Below are positions 34,157 through 44,457 of a DNA stretch of 64,000 nucleotides, piece by piece (within the stretch, counting starts at the first letter, position 1; each line of letters starts with the position of its first letter). This stretch comes from Tillus elongatus (lineage: Eukaryota; Arthropoda; Insecta; Coleoptera; Cleridae), in contig OZ023266.1 of assembly GCA_964006375.1 (NCBI GenBank), positions 158,037,792-158,101,791 of the forward strand. Direction: 5' to 3'. The translations under genes and the position numbers were made by a program. The notes under the pieces were generated by a model. That model was not told where the DNA came from, made no database searches, and worked only from the letters and a program-made list of their open reading frames with translations.

Positions 34157-34284
34157 ATACAGAAATTGAAACTGACACCGTATATGTGTTCTAGGGGGCC
34201 TAATTAGCGCTCATTTGATGAAATTTTTTCAAAATTCAAAAGTAGGGATCTCATTAGTGATTTTTTTTAAAGAAAATTCGCTAA
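33055..34284 (+). mobile_element. GCAAG-family long copy (1.23 kb) with MITE, (TA)n and hairpin
   Basis: The order is: left end TCTGGACGCAGCAAGTGCG, 312 bp MITE to the inverted end CGCACTTGCTGCGTCC (about 33365), then a short extension. A segment colinear with the 82-codon frame on the other strand follows (33545..33790), then CTTACTTTGTTATTTCCGG and the GATTTTCCTGG segment. (TA)n comes next (34071..34152), then the right module, and the hairpin at about 34256..34284. This is one of two nearly full long copies and a good template for the family. Confidence 0.85.
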
Positions 34285-34353
34285 TATGTATAATAAAGAA
34301 ATTTAAGAAACAAGCTAGAAAATAACAATTAAATTTTGTTAGATCATTAAAAA

Positions 34354-34692
34354 AAGTCGGGACGCAGAAATTGTGTTATAGTAGCGAAATTTCATAAGTT
34401 TCGTAGTACAAAGCCAACTTACTTTATCTCCTAAGCATATCATTGGATATGCTTAAATTTATTTATGTTAAATTTAAGTAGCTGATTTTTATAAACAATT
34501 CGCTCCAGAGCATCTGAATTTTTTCCTATTAATAATAATAATTTTAGCCAATAAGGTGACAAACTAATAACTCCATATATTTGTATATACTTTGCAAAAG
34601 TGTTTTCAAATGAACGCCAAGTAGGGCCTTGAGAACCCACTCAAAACCAAGGTCCGTTTAATTTTTACCGTTTGTTTATATATATATTTATA

Positions 34693-34782
<90 letters not shown>
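34354..34782. repeat. GCAAG-family fragments and (TA)n tract
   Basis: A left end GTCGGGACGCAGAAATTGTG begins near 34353 and soon diverges. A reverse-orientation right module lies at about 34580..34680 (AAATGAACGCCAAGTAGGGC). (TA)n runs from 34696 to 34782 and abuts the transposon at 34783. Confidence 0.65.
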
Positions 34783-34784
<2 letters not shown>

Positions 34785-36109
34785 GGGTTTCCCAAACTGA
34801 TTTAACAAGTGGAAACAATTATTTGTTTTGGTCTGGTTCAAATGTTACCACCTAAATGACACTATACTTCAATGTGAGATCGGATGTCAGATTAATAATT
34901 GTAAACAATCCTTTGTTGCAGACTAGAGATGGCCACCCGACTTAATTTGGAAGAAAGGAGGAAGGTAACAGCTTGGATGGAAGAGTTTGGGTCACCCTTA
35001 ATAGTAAGAAAAAAAATCTGAAATGCTTTTACAAGGACCTTCCAAGCCGTTTAACAAATCCGTCGATTGTATGAGAAATTTGTGTCGGGTCTGTGACCAA
35101 TGACTGTAAAGGAAATAGTGGACGTCCAAGAAGTATTCGAACGGAAGATAACATAGTAAATGTTCAAGGCGCAATGACTAGAAGCCCAGGAAGGCCAAGA
35201 AGTCAAGTAGGAGATTAGCATTGTAATCCGGAATCACGCTTTCAAGTGTCTTAAGAATTCTCCGCCTCGATTTAGGAATGAATTCGTACCACATTTAAAT
35301 GATACAGGCTCTTTAAGACGCTGATAAAATGCCCGTGTATGAGCTGCAGAAGTTTTATTAGAAATGAAGCACATAGACCCTAATGATATGTTCTTTGTGG
35401 GATGAAGTCACATTTCATGTCAGCGGTAAGGTTAATAAGCACAAATGCGTCATTTTTGCGATGTAGACAATCCCCATCAACGAAGATAGCACACTAGACC
35501 ATCTCCCAACGTTAATGTTTGGTGCGGTATTTCGAAGTTTGGAGTACTTGGTCCATATTTTTTTCATGATCAGACTGTCACGGGAGATTCTTACTTAGAT
35601 ATGGTGCAGAAGTCTGTTGCTGATAATCTTCCCCTCCGTGTCTTAACATCAGGCTACTTCCAGCAAGTCGGTGCACCACCATATTATTCCTTCGAGTTTC
35701 GACATTATCTTAATGAAATTTTGGTAGCCGCTGGATTGGAAGAAGATTACCTTTGGAGTGGCCGGCACGGTCACCAGATTTGACTCCAAGTGTTTTCTGG
35801 CTGTGGAGGAACGGTGAAAGAGCACGTGCATACTACAAGACCTACAGACATTAATGACCTTAAGGAACGCATAACACAAGTTTTCGGCTCTATACATACG
35901 GAAATGTGCTGGTGTGGCCTATATGGTGAAAAGACGTTGCACATGTATTGAGATCCAAGGGGTACAGGTCGAAGAAGTGCACTAGCTTCATTTGGATTTG
36001 TGTACATAGTATATGTGTTGATATCAAAATAAAAGTCCATTCCATTTAAGTGGTAACATCTTCCACCCCCAATCCCATTTAAGTGGTAACATATTTTTGA
36101 ACTATCCTG
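34783..36109 (+). mobile_element. Second type of mariner-like transposon, degraded
   Basis: The left end CCGGGTTTCCC follows TA, and the right end ACTATCCTG precedes TA. A subterminal sequence ATGTTACCACCTAAATG (34842..34858) is inverted at 36042..36059 and again at 36075..36092, giving two direct copies of CCATTTAAGTGGTAACAT at the right end. It encodes the transposase remnant at 34929..35951. It is a different family from copies 1-3, with unrelated end sequences. Confidence 0.8.
34929..35951 (+). pseudogene. Mariner-superfamily transposase with a DUF4817-like N-terminus, degraded
   Basis: It starts MATRLNLEERRKVTAWMEEF, the helix-turn-helix N-terminus common to a large insect transposase group. 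Later pieces in various frames read GNSGRPRSIRTEDNIVNVQG, VWCGISKFGVLGPYFFHDQT and VTGDSYLDMVQKSV. QQVGAPPYY replaces the expected QQDGAPPH, so the second catalytic aspartate is lost. A final piece reads TDINDLKERITQVF. More than five frameshifts or stops interrupt it. Confidence 0.8.
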
Positions 36110-36111
36110 TA

Positions 36112-36350
36112 TACAGGATGTTTCATAAGTGTTGACCCTTAATGATAATCCTTGGATGATTTTCAGAAAAAAATATTCATATGAATATATGTCCGCAAAC
36201 GCTTTATTTCTGAGACACAAAGTGTTGAGATTCGAGAAAAAAATATTTTATCTCTAAAACGGCTCTGCATATTTTTTAAATTTTGGTAGATGCAATGTAC
36301 GCATGAAAATACATCTTTTCCAGCATAAATAATACTTACTAAAAATATAA
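36112..36350. repeat. End of another TA-target DNA element
   Basis: It starts CAGGATGTTTCATAAGTGTT directly after the TA at 36110..36111 and includes GTCCGCAAACGCTTTATTTC and GAGACACAAAGTGTTG. This text recalls the long inverted ends of mariner-like elements in many insects. Only one end is visible. Confidence 0.5.
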
Positions 36351-36999
36351 AAATCTAGCTTAGATGCTTCGGTTACCACAAACTATGAAATTGAGATTTA
36401 AAAAAATCCCACAGGAACAAGCAAATGAATGTATGTTATGTTTTAAATCGAACACCATCCGCCGGACTAAAAAAATCAGAAGACTATTTATATGAGAAGA
36501 TAGAGGGCAATTATAAAAATAAAATTCATTAAAAAACCGGAAGCGTATCATTTTTTTGATTAAACATATTGCGGGACATGTCAACAGGGACGCCACTGAT
36601 GAAAATTAAAAAATCCTTTATCCCGAGAAAATGCATTTTTATGCATACCTCGCATATAGCAATATTTATAAAAATATGGAAAGTGGTTTTAGAGATATTG
36701 AGGCGAAAAAGATTTTTTCTCAAATTTCAACACCTAGCTGCGAACCATGTTCATATTATAAGGATTTTTTCTCAAAGGTGGAAGGTGGCAGTGGACTTTT
36801 CCTTTACATGATAGTAAAGGATTGTTTTACGCCCGAGGAGGTACCACCCCTTACATCAAGAGGCCGGTGAAGTCACAACGGACGTTTCCGGTTCTGGTGT
36901 ATGAGTCGGTTTCCCTTATAAACAAAAATGATGATGGCTCCTCCTTGTACAAAAGATTCCGGAGATAAAATACCCCTCCATTCGGGGGTAGGAGCTCCT
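36351..36999. other. AT-rich interval, then a degraded LINE lead-in
   Basis: No gene is recognised. From about 36860 composition becomes more balanced, which may be the 5' part of the LINE that is recognisable from 37000. Confidence 0.4.
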
Positions 37000-39544
37000 T
37001 ATTTCCTTTAGATTGCATGGAGGCATGTGCGCATACGTCCGTAGCAATATACCCTGCACCAGACTCCCCAATTTAGAAGCTGGAAGAAAATACATACTTT
37101 GGATGAAACTCTCTCTCTCGGGGCTGCAACTAAATTCATCTGTTGCATATACCAGTCACCTTCTGACAACCACTTTATCCAGCTCTTCGACTACCTTTCT
37201 GAAAAAAACCGACCATCTAATTTCTGAATATCCTTCCTCCGAGGTCACTATTCTTGGTGACTAATGGCCATAATAAGGAATGGCTAGGATCTTCAAAAAC
37301 CGATCTACAAGGGAGAGCAGCGCAGGCCTTTGCAGTCAGCAATTCTTTAGCCAATATGGTTCAGCAACCTACCTACTTTCCTCGCATCCCAACACACAGA
37401 TCAAATCCCTTGGATCTCCTTCTTAGTAAAAAACCTGAATGCTATAAGACATCAGTCACTGCCCCTGCTCAGACCACGGCATGGTCACTGCTTCCTGCGC
37501 AATGCAACCCGAGGTCACTCAGACTCATCAGACCCAAGTATCGTTTGGCACTACAACGCCGCGAACTGGGACGAAATGCGGAATTACTTTTCCTCATTTC
37601 CATGGGCGCCTGTCTGATTTTCTCATTCTGACCCCTGTGATATCTCACAAAAAGTCACCGAAATTATCCAAGCTGACATGGAATGATTTACTCCACGTAC
37701 ACAGAAAACCACTTCAGCCACTCAAAAGCCCTGGTTCTCTAAATCCTGTGACAAGGCCAGACTTGAAAAGGTCAAAGCTCACAAAACGCTTCTACACAAT
37801 CCCAGTCAAGAAACCGTCAAGCATTTAACGACGCAAGAAACCGCTATGTCCGCATTCTTTCTGAGGAAAAAAACTCGTTTAAAAAACAAAGTCCTCTCAA
37901 GCTCCAACGGCAGCAAACCCTTCTGGACTCTTGCTAAATCTATTGGGAATAATTTCTGCAAAGCACATTCCAACCTCAGCGGATGAAATTGTTTCTACCG
38001 CCCTAGGCAAGGCTGAACTTTTTGCCTCGTTCGCCGGGAATTATACTCTCAACCCTCCTCCAAATGTTAAACCACCAACAGTCCCCAATGTCGCGCATAC
38101 AATGACGGATATCATTTTCAAACTAAAAAGGTACGTAAGATGCTCTCTTCTCTTAATACCAGGAAAGCCTCTGGCTTTGTTCTCAAAAAATGCGCAACAG
38201 AACTTTCTCCTATCCTGACTCGTCTGTTACAGACATCTTACAATAGAGGCATATTCCGTAGTAACTGGAAAACTGCTTGAGTACAACCGGTCCCCAAGAA
38301 CGGATCCAAAGAGCTTCCTAGCAACTACATGCCTATTTCTCTCCTTTGAGTCGTCTCTAAAGTGACGACTTAACTTAACTTAACACCGAATTACTAAAAT
38401 TTCTTGAAAAACACAGTCTAATCCACGACATGCAGTATGGATTCCGTCATCGCAGATCAACTGCCGACCTTCTTTCCTTTGTCATCCATTCTTCGAACAA
38501 GTCTATGGAACTACACGGTGAATCCCAGATTGTGGCTCTAGACATATCCAAAGCACTCGACCAGGTGTGGTACGCGGCGCTGTTTAATAAACTTCCGGCC
38601 TATGGCCTACCACCAAAACTCTGTACCTGGACAGCAAATTTCCTCTACAAACGGAGCATTTCTGTTGTCGTGGATGGCCAATCCTCTAAACTGTATCCAA
38701 TTAATGCAGGAGTCCCTCAACGTTCAGCTGTAGCCCCTACTTTGTTTCTTCTCCACATCAATGACCTCCTCTCTAGCACATCCAACCCAGTTCACAGTTA
38801 CGCGGACGACAGCACCCTCCACTCAAATATACAATATTCTAAGCCTGTCTTTTGAACCCAATTAGATGAGGATCGCAGACTCATGGGGGGTTCTGACTCT
38901 GTGGATCTCCAAAAAATATTAGACTGGGGAAGTAGAAATCTTATACAATTCAACTCCACCAAATCTCAGTCTTGCTTTCTATATCATAAGAGATACACCA
39001 GCCCTAGACCCATCACAATGAACAACCAAGTTATTCAAAGTAATGAGTCCTTGGCATCAACATGTCACATCAATTGCACCGTTGCCGCTTTTACACGCTC
39101 TATCCTGGACTCCATTCAGAAGAGAGCTATACGTCTCATCGGTGACCCTACCCTCACCCAAAGGCTGCCATCCCTTGCCCACCGACGTGCCGTTGATGAC
39201 CTCTCTCTCTTTTATAGATATCTGCACGGGCACTGCTCAGAGGAGCTTTCTTCCATAGTTCCTCCACCTGCTGCCCGCAGCAGATCTACCAGGGGAACAG
39301 AGCGAATGCACCCTTTTACTGTCCAGGTCACCAGACATAGAAAATCTTGTTATGCCCGCTCTTTTGTCCCGAAGACTTCCAAGTTGTGTAATTCCTTGCC
39401 GGCACATGTTTTTCCTTCTCCTCCGAACCTCCAAACCCTCAAGTCCAGAATTAACAAGTTGCCTCTAGCCTTCTTGTCGACACCCACGGTACGATAGTAT
39501 TTAGGCTGTGAGCCCTCGTGGTGTGTTGTTGAAGTATATTTAAA
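37000..39544 (+). pseudogene. CR1/jockey-like LINE (APE endonuclease and reverse transcriptase), long but broken
   Basis: Pieces follow the standard order of ORF2. The endonuclease has CAYVRSNIPCTRLPNLEAGR and SEYPSSEVTILGD, then after a frameshift HNKEWLGSSKTDLQGRAAQA and HRSNPLDLLLSKKPE. A linker has IISAKHIPTSADEIVSTALG and KAELFASFAGNYTL. The reverse transcriptase frame 38430..38855 has MQYGFRHRRSTADLLSFVIH, VALDISKALDQVWYAALFNK, INAGVPQRSAVAPTLFLLHI and HSYADDSTLHS, so the YADD box is intact. The C-terminal frame 38883..39497 has QKRAIRLIGDPTLTQRLPSL and YARSFVPKTSKLCNSLPAHV. No RNase H is present. The 3' end reads TATTTAGGCTGTGAGCCCTC, GTGGTGTGTTGTTGAA and an A-run. Two 5'-truncated relatives lie at 55795 and 58716. 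Clade call is by pattern. Confidence 0.88.
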
Positions 39545-39690
39545 AAAACGTGCGATGTGAGACACGATTACCAGGATAGTGAAGTGAAACTGCTTACTGG
39601 CGTCGGTGATGGGCCATAGTCGTGTTCTCGTTGTTCCCATTTAGTATTTAGGCTGTAAGCCCTGGTGGTGTGTTGTTGAAATATAAAAAA
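39545..39690 (+). mobile_element. SINE 3' fragment with a LINE-like tail
   Basis: The first 95 bases match the 3' half of the SINE at 16496 (AGGATAGTGAAGTGAAACTG, CTGGCGTCGGTGATGGGCCA). They are followed by a second copy of the LINE tail (TATTTAGGCTGTAAGCCCTG and GTGGTGTGTTGTTGAAATAT) and an A-run. Either a SINE uses the LINE's tail, or a SINE piece lies between two LINE tails. Confidence 0.6.
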
Positions 39691-39726
39691 AAATTCATTT
39701 ACGGATACCCTTAAGGATCAGCATTC

Positions 39727-39729
<3 letters not shown>

Positions 39730-39818
<89 letters not shown>

Positions 39819-39979
39819 CGGACCTAGGTTTTGGGTTCTAACGTGCCTAATTGGCGCTCATTTGAAAACATTTTTGCAAGGTCACCAACGATACCTCTCT
39901 ATTAGCGAATTTTCTAAAAGCCGAAAGTGGGTTTCAGAGAACCTACCAACGATTATTTATAGCATTTTTACAAGGATTC

Positions 39980-40047
<68 letters not shown>
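39730..40047. repeat. Two (TA)n tracts around a GCAAG-family right module
   Basis: TA runs at 39730..39814 and 39985..40047 flank the module with TTTTGGGTTCTAACGTGCC and GGCGCTCATTTGAAAAC and a truncated hairpin (TATTAGCGAATTTTC). Confidence 0.8.
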
Positions 40048-40051
<4 letters not shown>

Positions 40052-41564
40052 CCATTAAAACCAAAAAAATTCCTGCCACATCTCTAATAACATACTCAAT
40101 TTAATTTACAACCAGTTAAAACTCAACAGAAGCACGTTAAATGCGGCAATTATCTGACTGTTTGAAGTACTGGATACACCAACATAATTCCATCATCGAA
40201 ATTAAGCTTATTTATGGGAGATTTACTAATTTAGTAATTCATATCAAATATCGATGATGGGGATAATTAAGTGATAACTGTGTTTATTTATATGTAGAAT
40301 TGGGTTTATTTGTTAAGTAAATAAACCATTACACTAGGATTATTAGTAACTCGACAGTATAAATAAGGTTATAATAAATCACGATGCAAATACAGTAGAA
40401 ATCGCATAATTTATAACAATTTTTATTTAGCAGCCAATGAAAAAAATGCATTACAAATATTTTAAAAAGGAAAAAAAAAGGTCTGCCCTTTCGGTTCTTT
40501 ACTCAGCACAAAACAAACAACTTAGATGAGTTATAACTAATGAATATACACAGGGAAGGTAGCACATTTCTCGTTGAATGTAAGGAAATTTATATTTTAA
40601 GATCAGTAATTGTCAAAAAGGATGAGTAGCCACTCATTCAAAGGTAATTTCCCAATATACGAACAATGGATGTACAGGAAGTATTGGAGATGGTAATAGC
40701 AGAAGACTGGTCGAATAAATGTTAGATTTGATATCGCAAAAGTTTATATCACGAAATGTCACTGTCAACAGGATTTTCATGTTTGTTTCATTTAAAATTT
40801 TAATCAAAAATCAAATTACAGCCACAAGTTTGTAACTTCTATGTAAGATGCACTTAATAATTTTCCTGCATATAAATAAATAAACATATAAATAAATCAA
40901 TCAATCAATCAATTAAAAAATCAGTAAATAAAATAAATAAAAAATCCAAAAGGACAGCAGCTGTATATTCTTGCCATCAAAATATAACGATTAACCCAAA
41001 ATTACGGCCCAAAAGTAAATTGCGACAGTTAAAAACAGATGAAACAGCTTTTGTTTAATGCAACACCCCACATATTTTTACTACCCACCTACTGTTGTTA
41101 GTGATGGTGGAAGTTTCCGCTTTAAAACCAAATTGTCTACCAGACAGCTTATATTTATTACGATTTGCCTTGTTTTAAATGAGCAAACGGATTTAGTGAA
41201 TTCCCCTTTCTTGGATATTCTTCCTAATTAAATAAGTTAAAGAAAATAAATGTAACTGTTCTTTCAAAAAAGTTGTAATAAGATAATGAGTTGATGTATG
41301 TCAATAATTTCGTTGTATAGAAACTGATTTTATACTGTTATTGTTTAGTTATTTTTGTTGTTGTAACTGTTATCATAGTTATTATAGGCTAGTTCTATTT
41401 TTATGTTAAATATTGACATACATCACGTAGACATTTTGAAAGCCTCATCCATCATCTGTGTTTCATTTTTGATGCATTTTTTGATCAAAACATGATAACA
41501 TAGCAACAGATCTTTATTTGTAGTTGTCATGATTTCGTACTAATTCCATTTTTATCTGTCTGAG
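40048..41564. other. AT-rich interval, no gene recognised
   Basis: It contains short simple repeats near 40880..40945 ((AATC)n and (AAAT)n). No open frame above background. Confidence 0.45.
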
Positions 41565-41760
41565 AATGCTGTCGAGCAACGAAACTAGTCACATAAACGT
41601 TGCAGAGCATCCGAAAACATCTAGAATTCATAAGGGCCTCTTGCTTCAGTTAGCTTACGCGCTGGCTACGCCCTTCACCTACAGAAACGAAACCCAACAG
41701 TGAAGCCAGAGAAGTAGTCTCCAAGTCTGTATGTAGTTAAACAATTTAAGGGTAAGAACA
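41565..41760 (+). other. Repeat with hammerhead-like text, shared with 13.2 kb
   Basis: The text CTGAGAATGCTGTCGAGCAA followed by CGAAACTAGTCAC resembles a degraded hammerhead motif of Penelope-like elements. Further on, GTGAAGCCAGAGAAGTAGTC matches 13251..13270. No protein is seen. Confidence 0.35.
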
Positions 41761-41842
41761 TGCAGATAATCCATTTCAGAGATTATCTCAAATCCTTATT
41801 TGCGAAGCTTGGAAACTGGCGACGTAAAAAAATCTTGGGAAT

Positions 41843-42335
41843 TTTGCAATGTTTGAAAGCCTATGCACAACAGTCGAAGCGTCAGACACATGCATTGTGG
41901 AAAATCTAAGGGAAGAAATTGATGATCACCTTCAATCTCTTGAAAATGAAGTAGAACGTTATTTCCCCGAGCAGTCTGAACGAGAAGCTACAGTAGTAAT
42001 TGACCCATTTTAAGCGACATTGGATGTTTCTGAAGTTCCCGATGCAGTGCAGGATTGATTTTTAGAGCTGCGAAATGATTCCACAGTTTGGGACCTATTT
42101 CATGAAAAATCGTTGACTGAATTTTGATGTACTATGCGTCGCTCTTATCCAAATATCGCTGTGCTTTTCGGGTATTAGTACCATTTGCCTCTGCCTATCT
42201 TGCGAACGTGGTTTTTCAACTCTTTTGCAAATTAAAACACATGCCAGAAATAGACTGGATCTTCAAAATGACATGATTGGCTGTACCAAGAACTACAAAA
42301 CTATTACGCAGATGCAATCTAAATCATTGCATTAA
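41843..42335 (+). pseudogene. hAT transposase C-terminal region (ZBED5-like), degraded
   Basis: The first piece, NLREEIDDHLQSLENEVERY followed by FPEQSE, and the second, LRNDSTVWDLFHEKSLTEF, match the part of ZBED5/SCAND3-like hAT proteins before the dimerisation domain. After frameshifts comes CERGFSTLLQIKTHARNRLD, the hallmark of the hAT C-terminal dimerisation region, ending at the stop 42333..42335. At least three in-frame stops and two frameshifts are present. The catalytic N-terminal and central portions are absent. Confidence 0.85.
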
Positions 42336-42459
42336 TTTGTTTTAGGATATTTACATTTTCGTTGAACATTTCGAAAATAATTTGACTTGTTTTTTTATCG
42401 ATAGAAATAATTTGGAGGGTGCGGACATTTAAAAGACATCTTAAAAGGGTCACGACCTA

Positions 42460-42479
42460 AAAAAGGTTGGGAACCACCG
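42460..42479 (+). repeat. Right terminal inverted repeat of the hAT element
   Basis: AAAAAGGTTGGGAACCACCG is the complement of the CAGTGGTTCCCAACCTTTT type of hAT end, with one change at the outermost positions. It lies 125 bp after the transposase stop, as expected. I did not find the left end. Confidence 0.75.
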
Positions 42480-42480
42480 T

Positions 42481-43018
42481 CTTAGAGAGACGTAAACCGC
42501 GCCTTGGTGAATCTGCAGTTTAACTCCCGAATGATTTTCAAAACATCGACTGCTGATAGATAAAGTTTGGTGTCTTAAAGGCACGCTGACGCTAATGTTA
42601 CCTTTTGTTCTTCGTTATTTCCCGAGTTATTCGCATTTAAAGTTGCTTACACATTACATAATTTTTTAACAATTTCCCAGTACGGTCCTGTCACGTGGCG
42701 TCTCCTTCCCTCCTGAACATTACATTTGACATATGGTTTACATTGTGTTTGGGAATCCCTAGAATATTCTGGAATCATTATAACTGACAGTTTACACATC
42801 GCTTGCAGTACGAGTACGGCGCTAGTATCAGTACCCTTTGGACGCTTTCTTATACAATTGTGTATTACGAACGTTTTTTCTGAAATTGTGTGTTGTTTAC
42901 CTTGTTCTGTTAATGACCAGTGGTATTATAGTGGCTTATAAGGTGCATGTGTGGCCCTTTTTTTTGTCGGTGACGTGTTATTTGTTTTCTATGTTGTTTT
43001 TGTGATGAGGATATTGCC
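42481..43018. other. Interval upstream of the candidate exon
   Basis: No transposon domain is recognised. Composition is less AT-rich than average from about 42660. It could hold a promoter or LTR for the frame at 43019, but no TATA box or LTR boundary is clear. Confidence 0.35.
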
Positions 43019-43101
43019 ATGTCGGAGGTCGTCAAATTACAAGGTCAGGTCAGGTTGTTCACACAAGGGCCGGACCTACATCATTTGCTTGAGATGTTAA
43101 G
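43019..43101 (+). CDS. Candidate first coding exon with a consensus splice donor
   Basis: An ATG opens a 27-codon frame starting MSEVVKLQGQVRLFTQGPDL and ending HHLLEML. It leads into AAG|GTAAGTTT, an excellent match to the 5' splice-site consensus. The exon is the least repetitive part of its neighbourhood. The frame would close soon if not spliced. The acceptor is not identified, and the following sequence is a foldback repeat array. It may be the start of a host gene, of a transposon gene, or coincidence. I do not recognise the peptide. Confidence 0.35.
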
Positions 43102-43176
43102 GTAAGTTTGTGTAAATTTGTTGTTCTTTTGTCTTAATTTCGATCGTTTCGCTGTATTTGCTATGGGATGTTCGGT

Positions 43177-43940
43177 GATGCTTAAGTAGACGGGTCCCGT
43201 CCATGCATCGCTAGAGCGGCATTGCCGGACGGTGTTTATTGCTCTAGGGGCCTGCCTGTACTGACCTTCCTGACCTGCCCTGTAGGTCAGGTCAGGTCAG
43301 GCAGGCCCCTACAGCAATAAGGATGCTTAAGTAGACGGGTCCCGTCCATGCATCGCTAGAGCGGCATTGCCGGAAGGTGTTTATTGCTCTAGGGGCCTGC
43401 CAGTACTGACCTTCCTGACCTGCCCTGTAGGTCAGGTCAGGTCAGGCAGGCCCCTACAGCAATAAGGATGCTTAAGTACACGGGTCCCGTCCATGCATCG
43501 CTAGAGCGGCATTGCCGGGCGGTGTTTATTGCTCTAGGGGCCTGCCTGTACTGACCTTCCTGACCTGCCCTGTAGGTCAGGTCAGGTCAGGTCAGGCAGG
43601 CCCCTACAGCAATAAGGATGCTTAAGTAGACGGGTCCCGTCCATGCATCGCTAGAGCGGCATTGCCGGACGGTGTTTATTGCTCTAGGGGCCTGCCAGTA
43701 CTGACCTGCCCTGTAGGTCAGGTCAGGGCAGGTCAGGCAGGCCCCTACAGCAATAAGCACCGTCCGGCAATGCCGCTCTCGTGATGCATGGGCCGGACCC
43801 GTCTGCTTAAGCATCACTGACCTGGCCTGACCTTCCCTGTAGGTCAGGAAGGTCAGGTCAGGCAGGCCCCTACAGCAATAAGCACTATTCGGCAATGCCG
43901 CTCTCGCGATGCATGTAATGACGGGACCCGCCTACTTAAG
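43177..43940. mobile_element. Foldback element with tandemly amplified arms
   Basis: The left arm GATGCTTAAGTAGACGGGTC onward to GGGGCCTGCC (about 80 bp) starts at 43177, 43322, 43467 and 43617 (periods 145, 145 and 150). Each is followed by a centre with TGACCT and AGGTCAGGTCA repeats. The inverse arm GGCAGGCCCCTACAGCAATA onward to CTTAAG(CATC) is complete twice, ending at 43815 and 43940. From 43617 to 43815 the sequence is a near-perfect palindrome of about 199 bp. No protein is encoded. Confidence 0.88.
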
Positions 43941-44025
43941 GGCCGCCCTTTTCTCGGAGGGGGGGCGGTTCGCTGTAGGGGTTTTCCTTCCCCCCTCGCG
44001 TGCGTACAACCACCCCCGTTGCATA

Positions 44026-44280
44026 AACCACAAGAAAAATTTCTTGTTCATACCCCCTAAGGAGGTTACGGGACCTGGCGTGAATAGGGGTGATGTGCAG
44101 GGTAGGCAGGGTTTAGGGGGGATATGGCGTCAGGATGTGGAAAAGACAGCTTTCAAGCCGCTTTCTTCGCATTTTCTGCTTATATTTCCTCCTTACTTCC
44201 TACCCCGCCCAGCACCCCTCTTCCCTCCTGGTCCCGTAACTTCCTTGGGGGGTGAGAACAAGAAATTTTTCTTGTGGGTT
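44026..44280. mobile_element. Inverted-repeat element (MITE-like), 255 bp
   Basis: The left arm 44026..44075 starts AACCACAAGAAAAATTTCTT and ends in GGTTACGGGACC. The right arm 44230..44280 is its inverse with few mismatches (GGTCCCGTAACTTCC and TTTTTCTTGTGGGTT). The middle is GC-rich. A diverged relative is at 29901..30088. Confidence 0.8.
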
Positions 44281-44457
44281 GTGCGTCCAGGGGGGGTCCT
44301 AGGCACGTTTCAGAAGAGAAAAATTTAAAAATCGTCCGTGAGATAAACTGCAAATTTACCAATTTTTCTTGTGGGTTGTGCATCTAGGGGGGTCCTAGGC
44401 ACGTTTCTGAAAAAAAAATATTTGAAAAGCGTTCGGGAGTTAAACTGCAAATTTACC
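44262..44457 (+). repeat. ~98 bp tandem duplication
   Basis: The segment from AATTTTTCTTGTGGGTTGTG through GGTCCTAGGCACGTTTC and TAAACTGCAAATTTACC occurs at about 44262..44360 and again at 44361..44457. It starts inside the right arm of the inverted-repeat element. Confidence 0.8.

Noticed and set aside
43177..43760. CRISPR-like array
   Set aside because: Units are contiguous 145-150 bp repeats without unique spacers, in a eukaryotic genome.
43587..43895. 102-codon minus-strand frame
   Set aside because: It lies wholly in the foldback repeats and repeats its own peptide (ACLTCP) with the DNA period.
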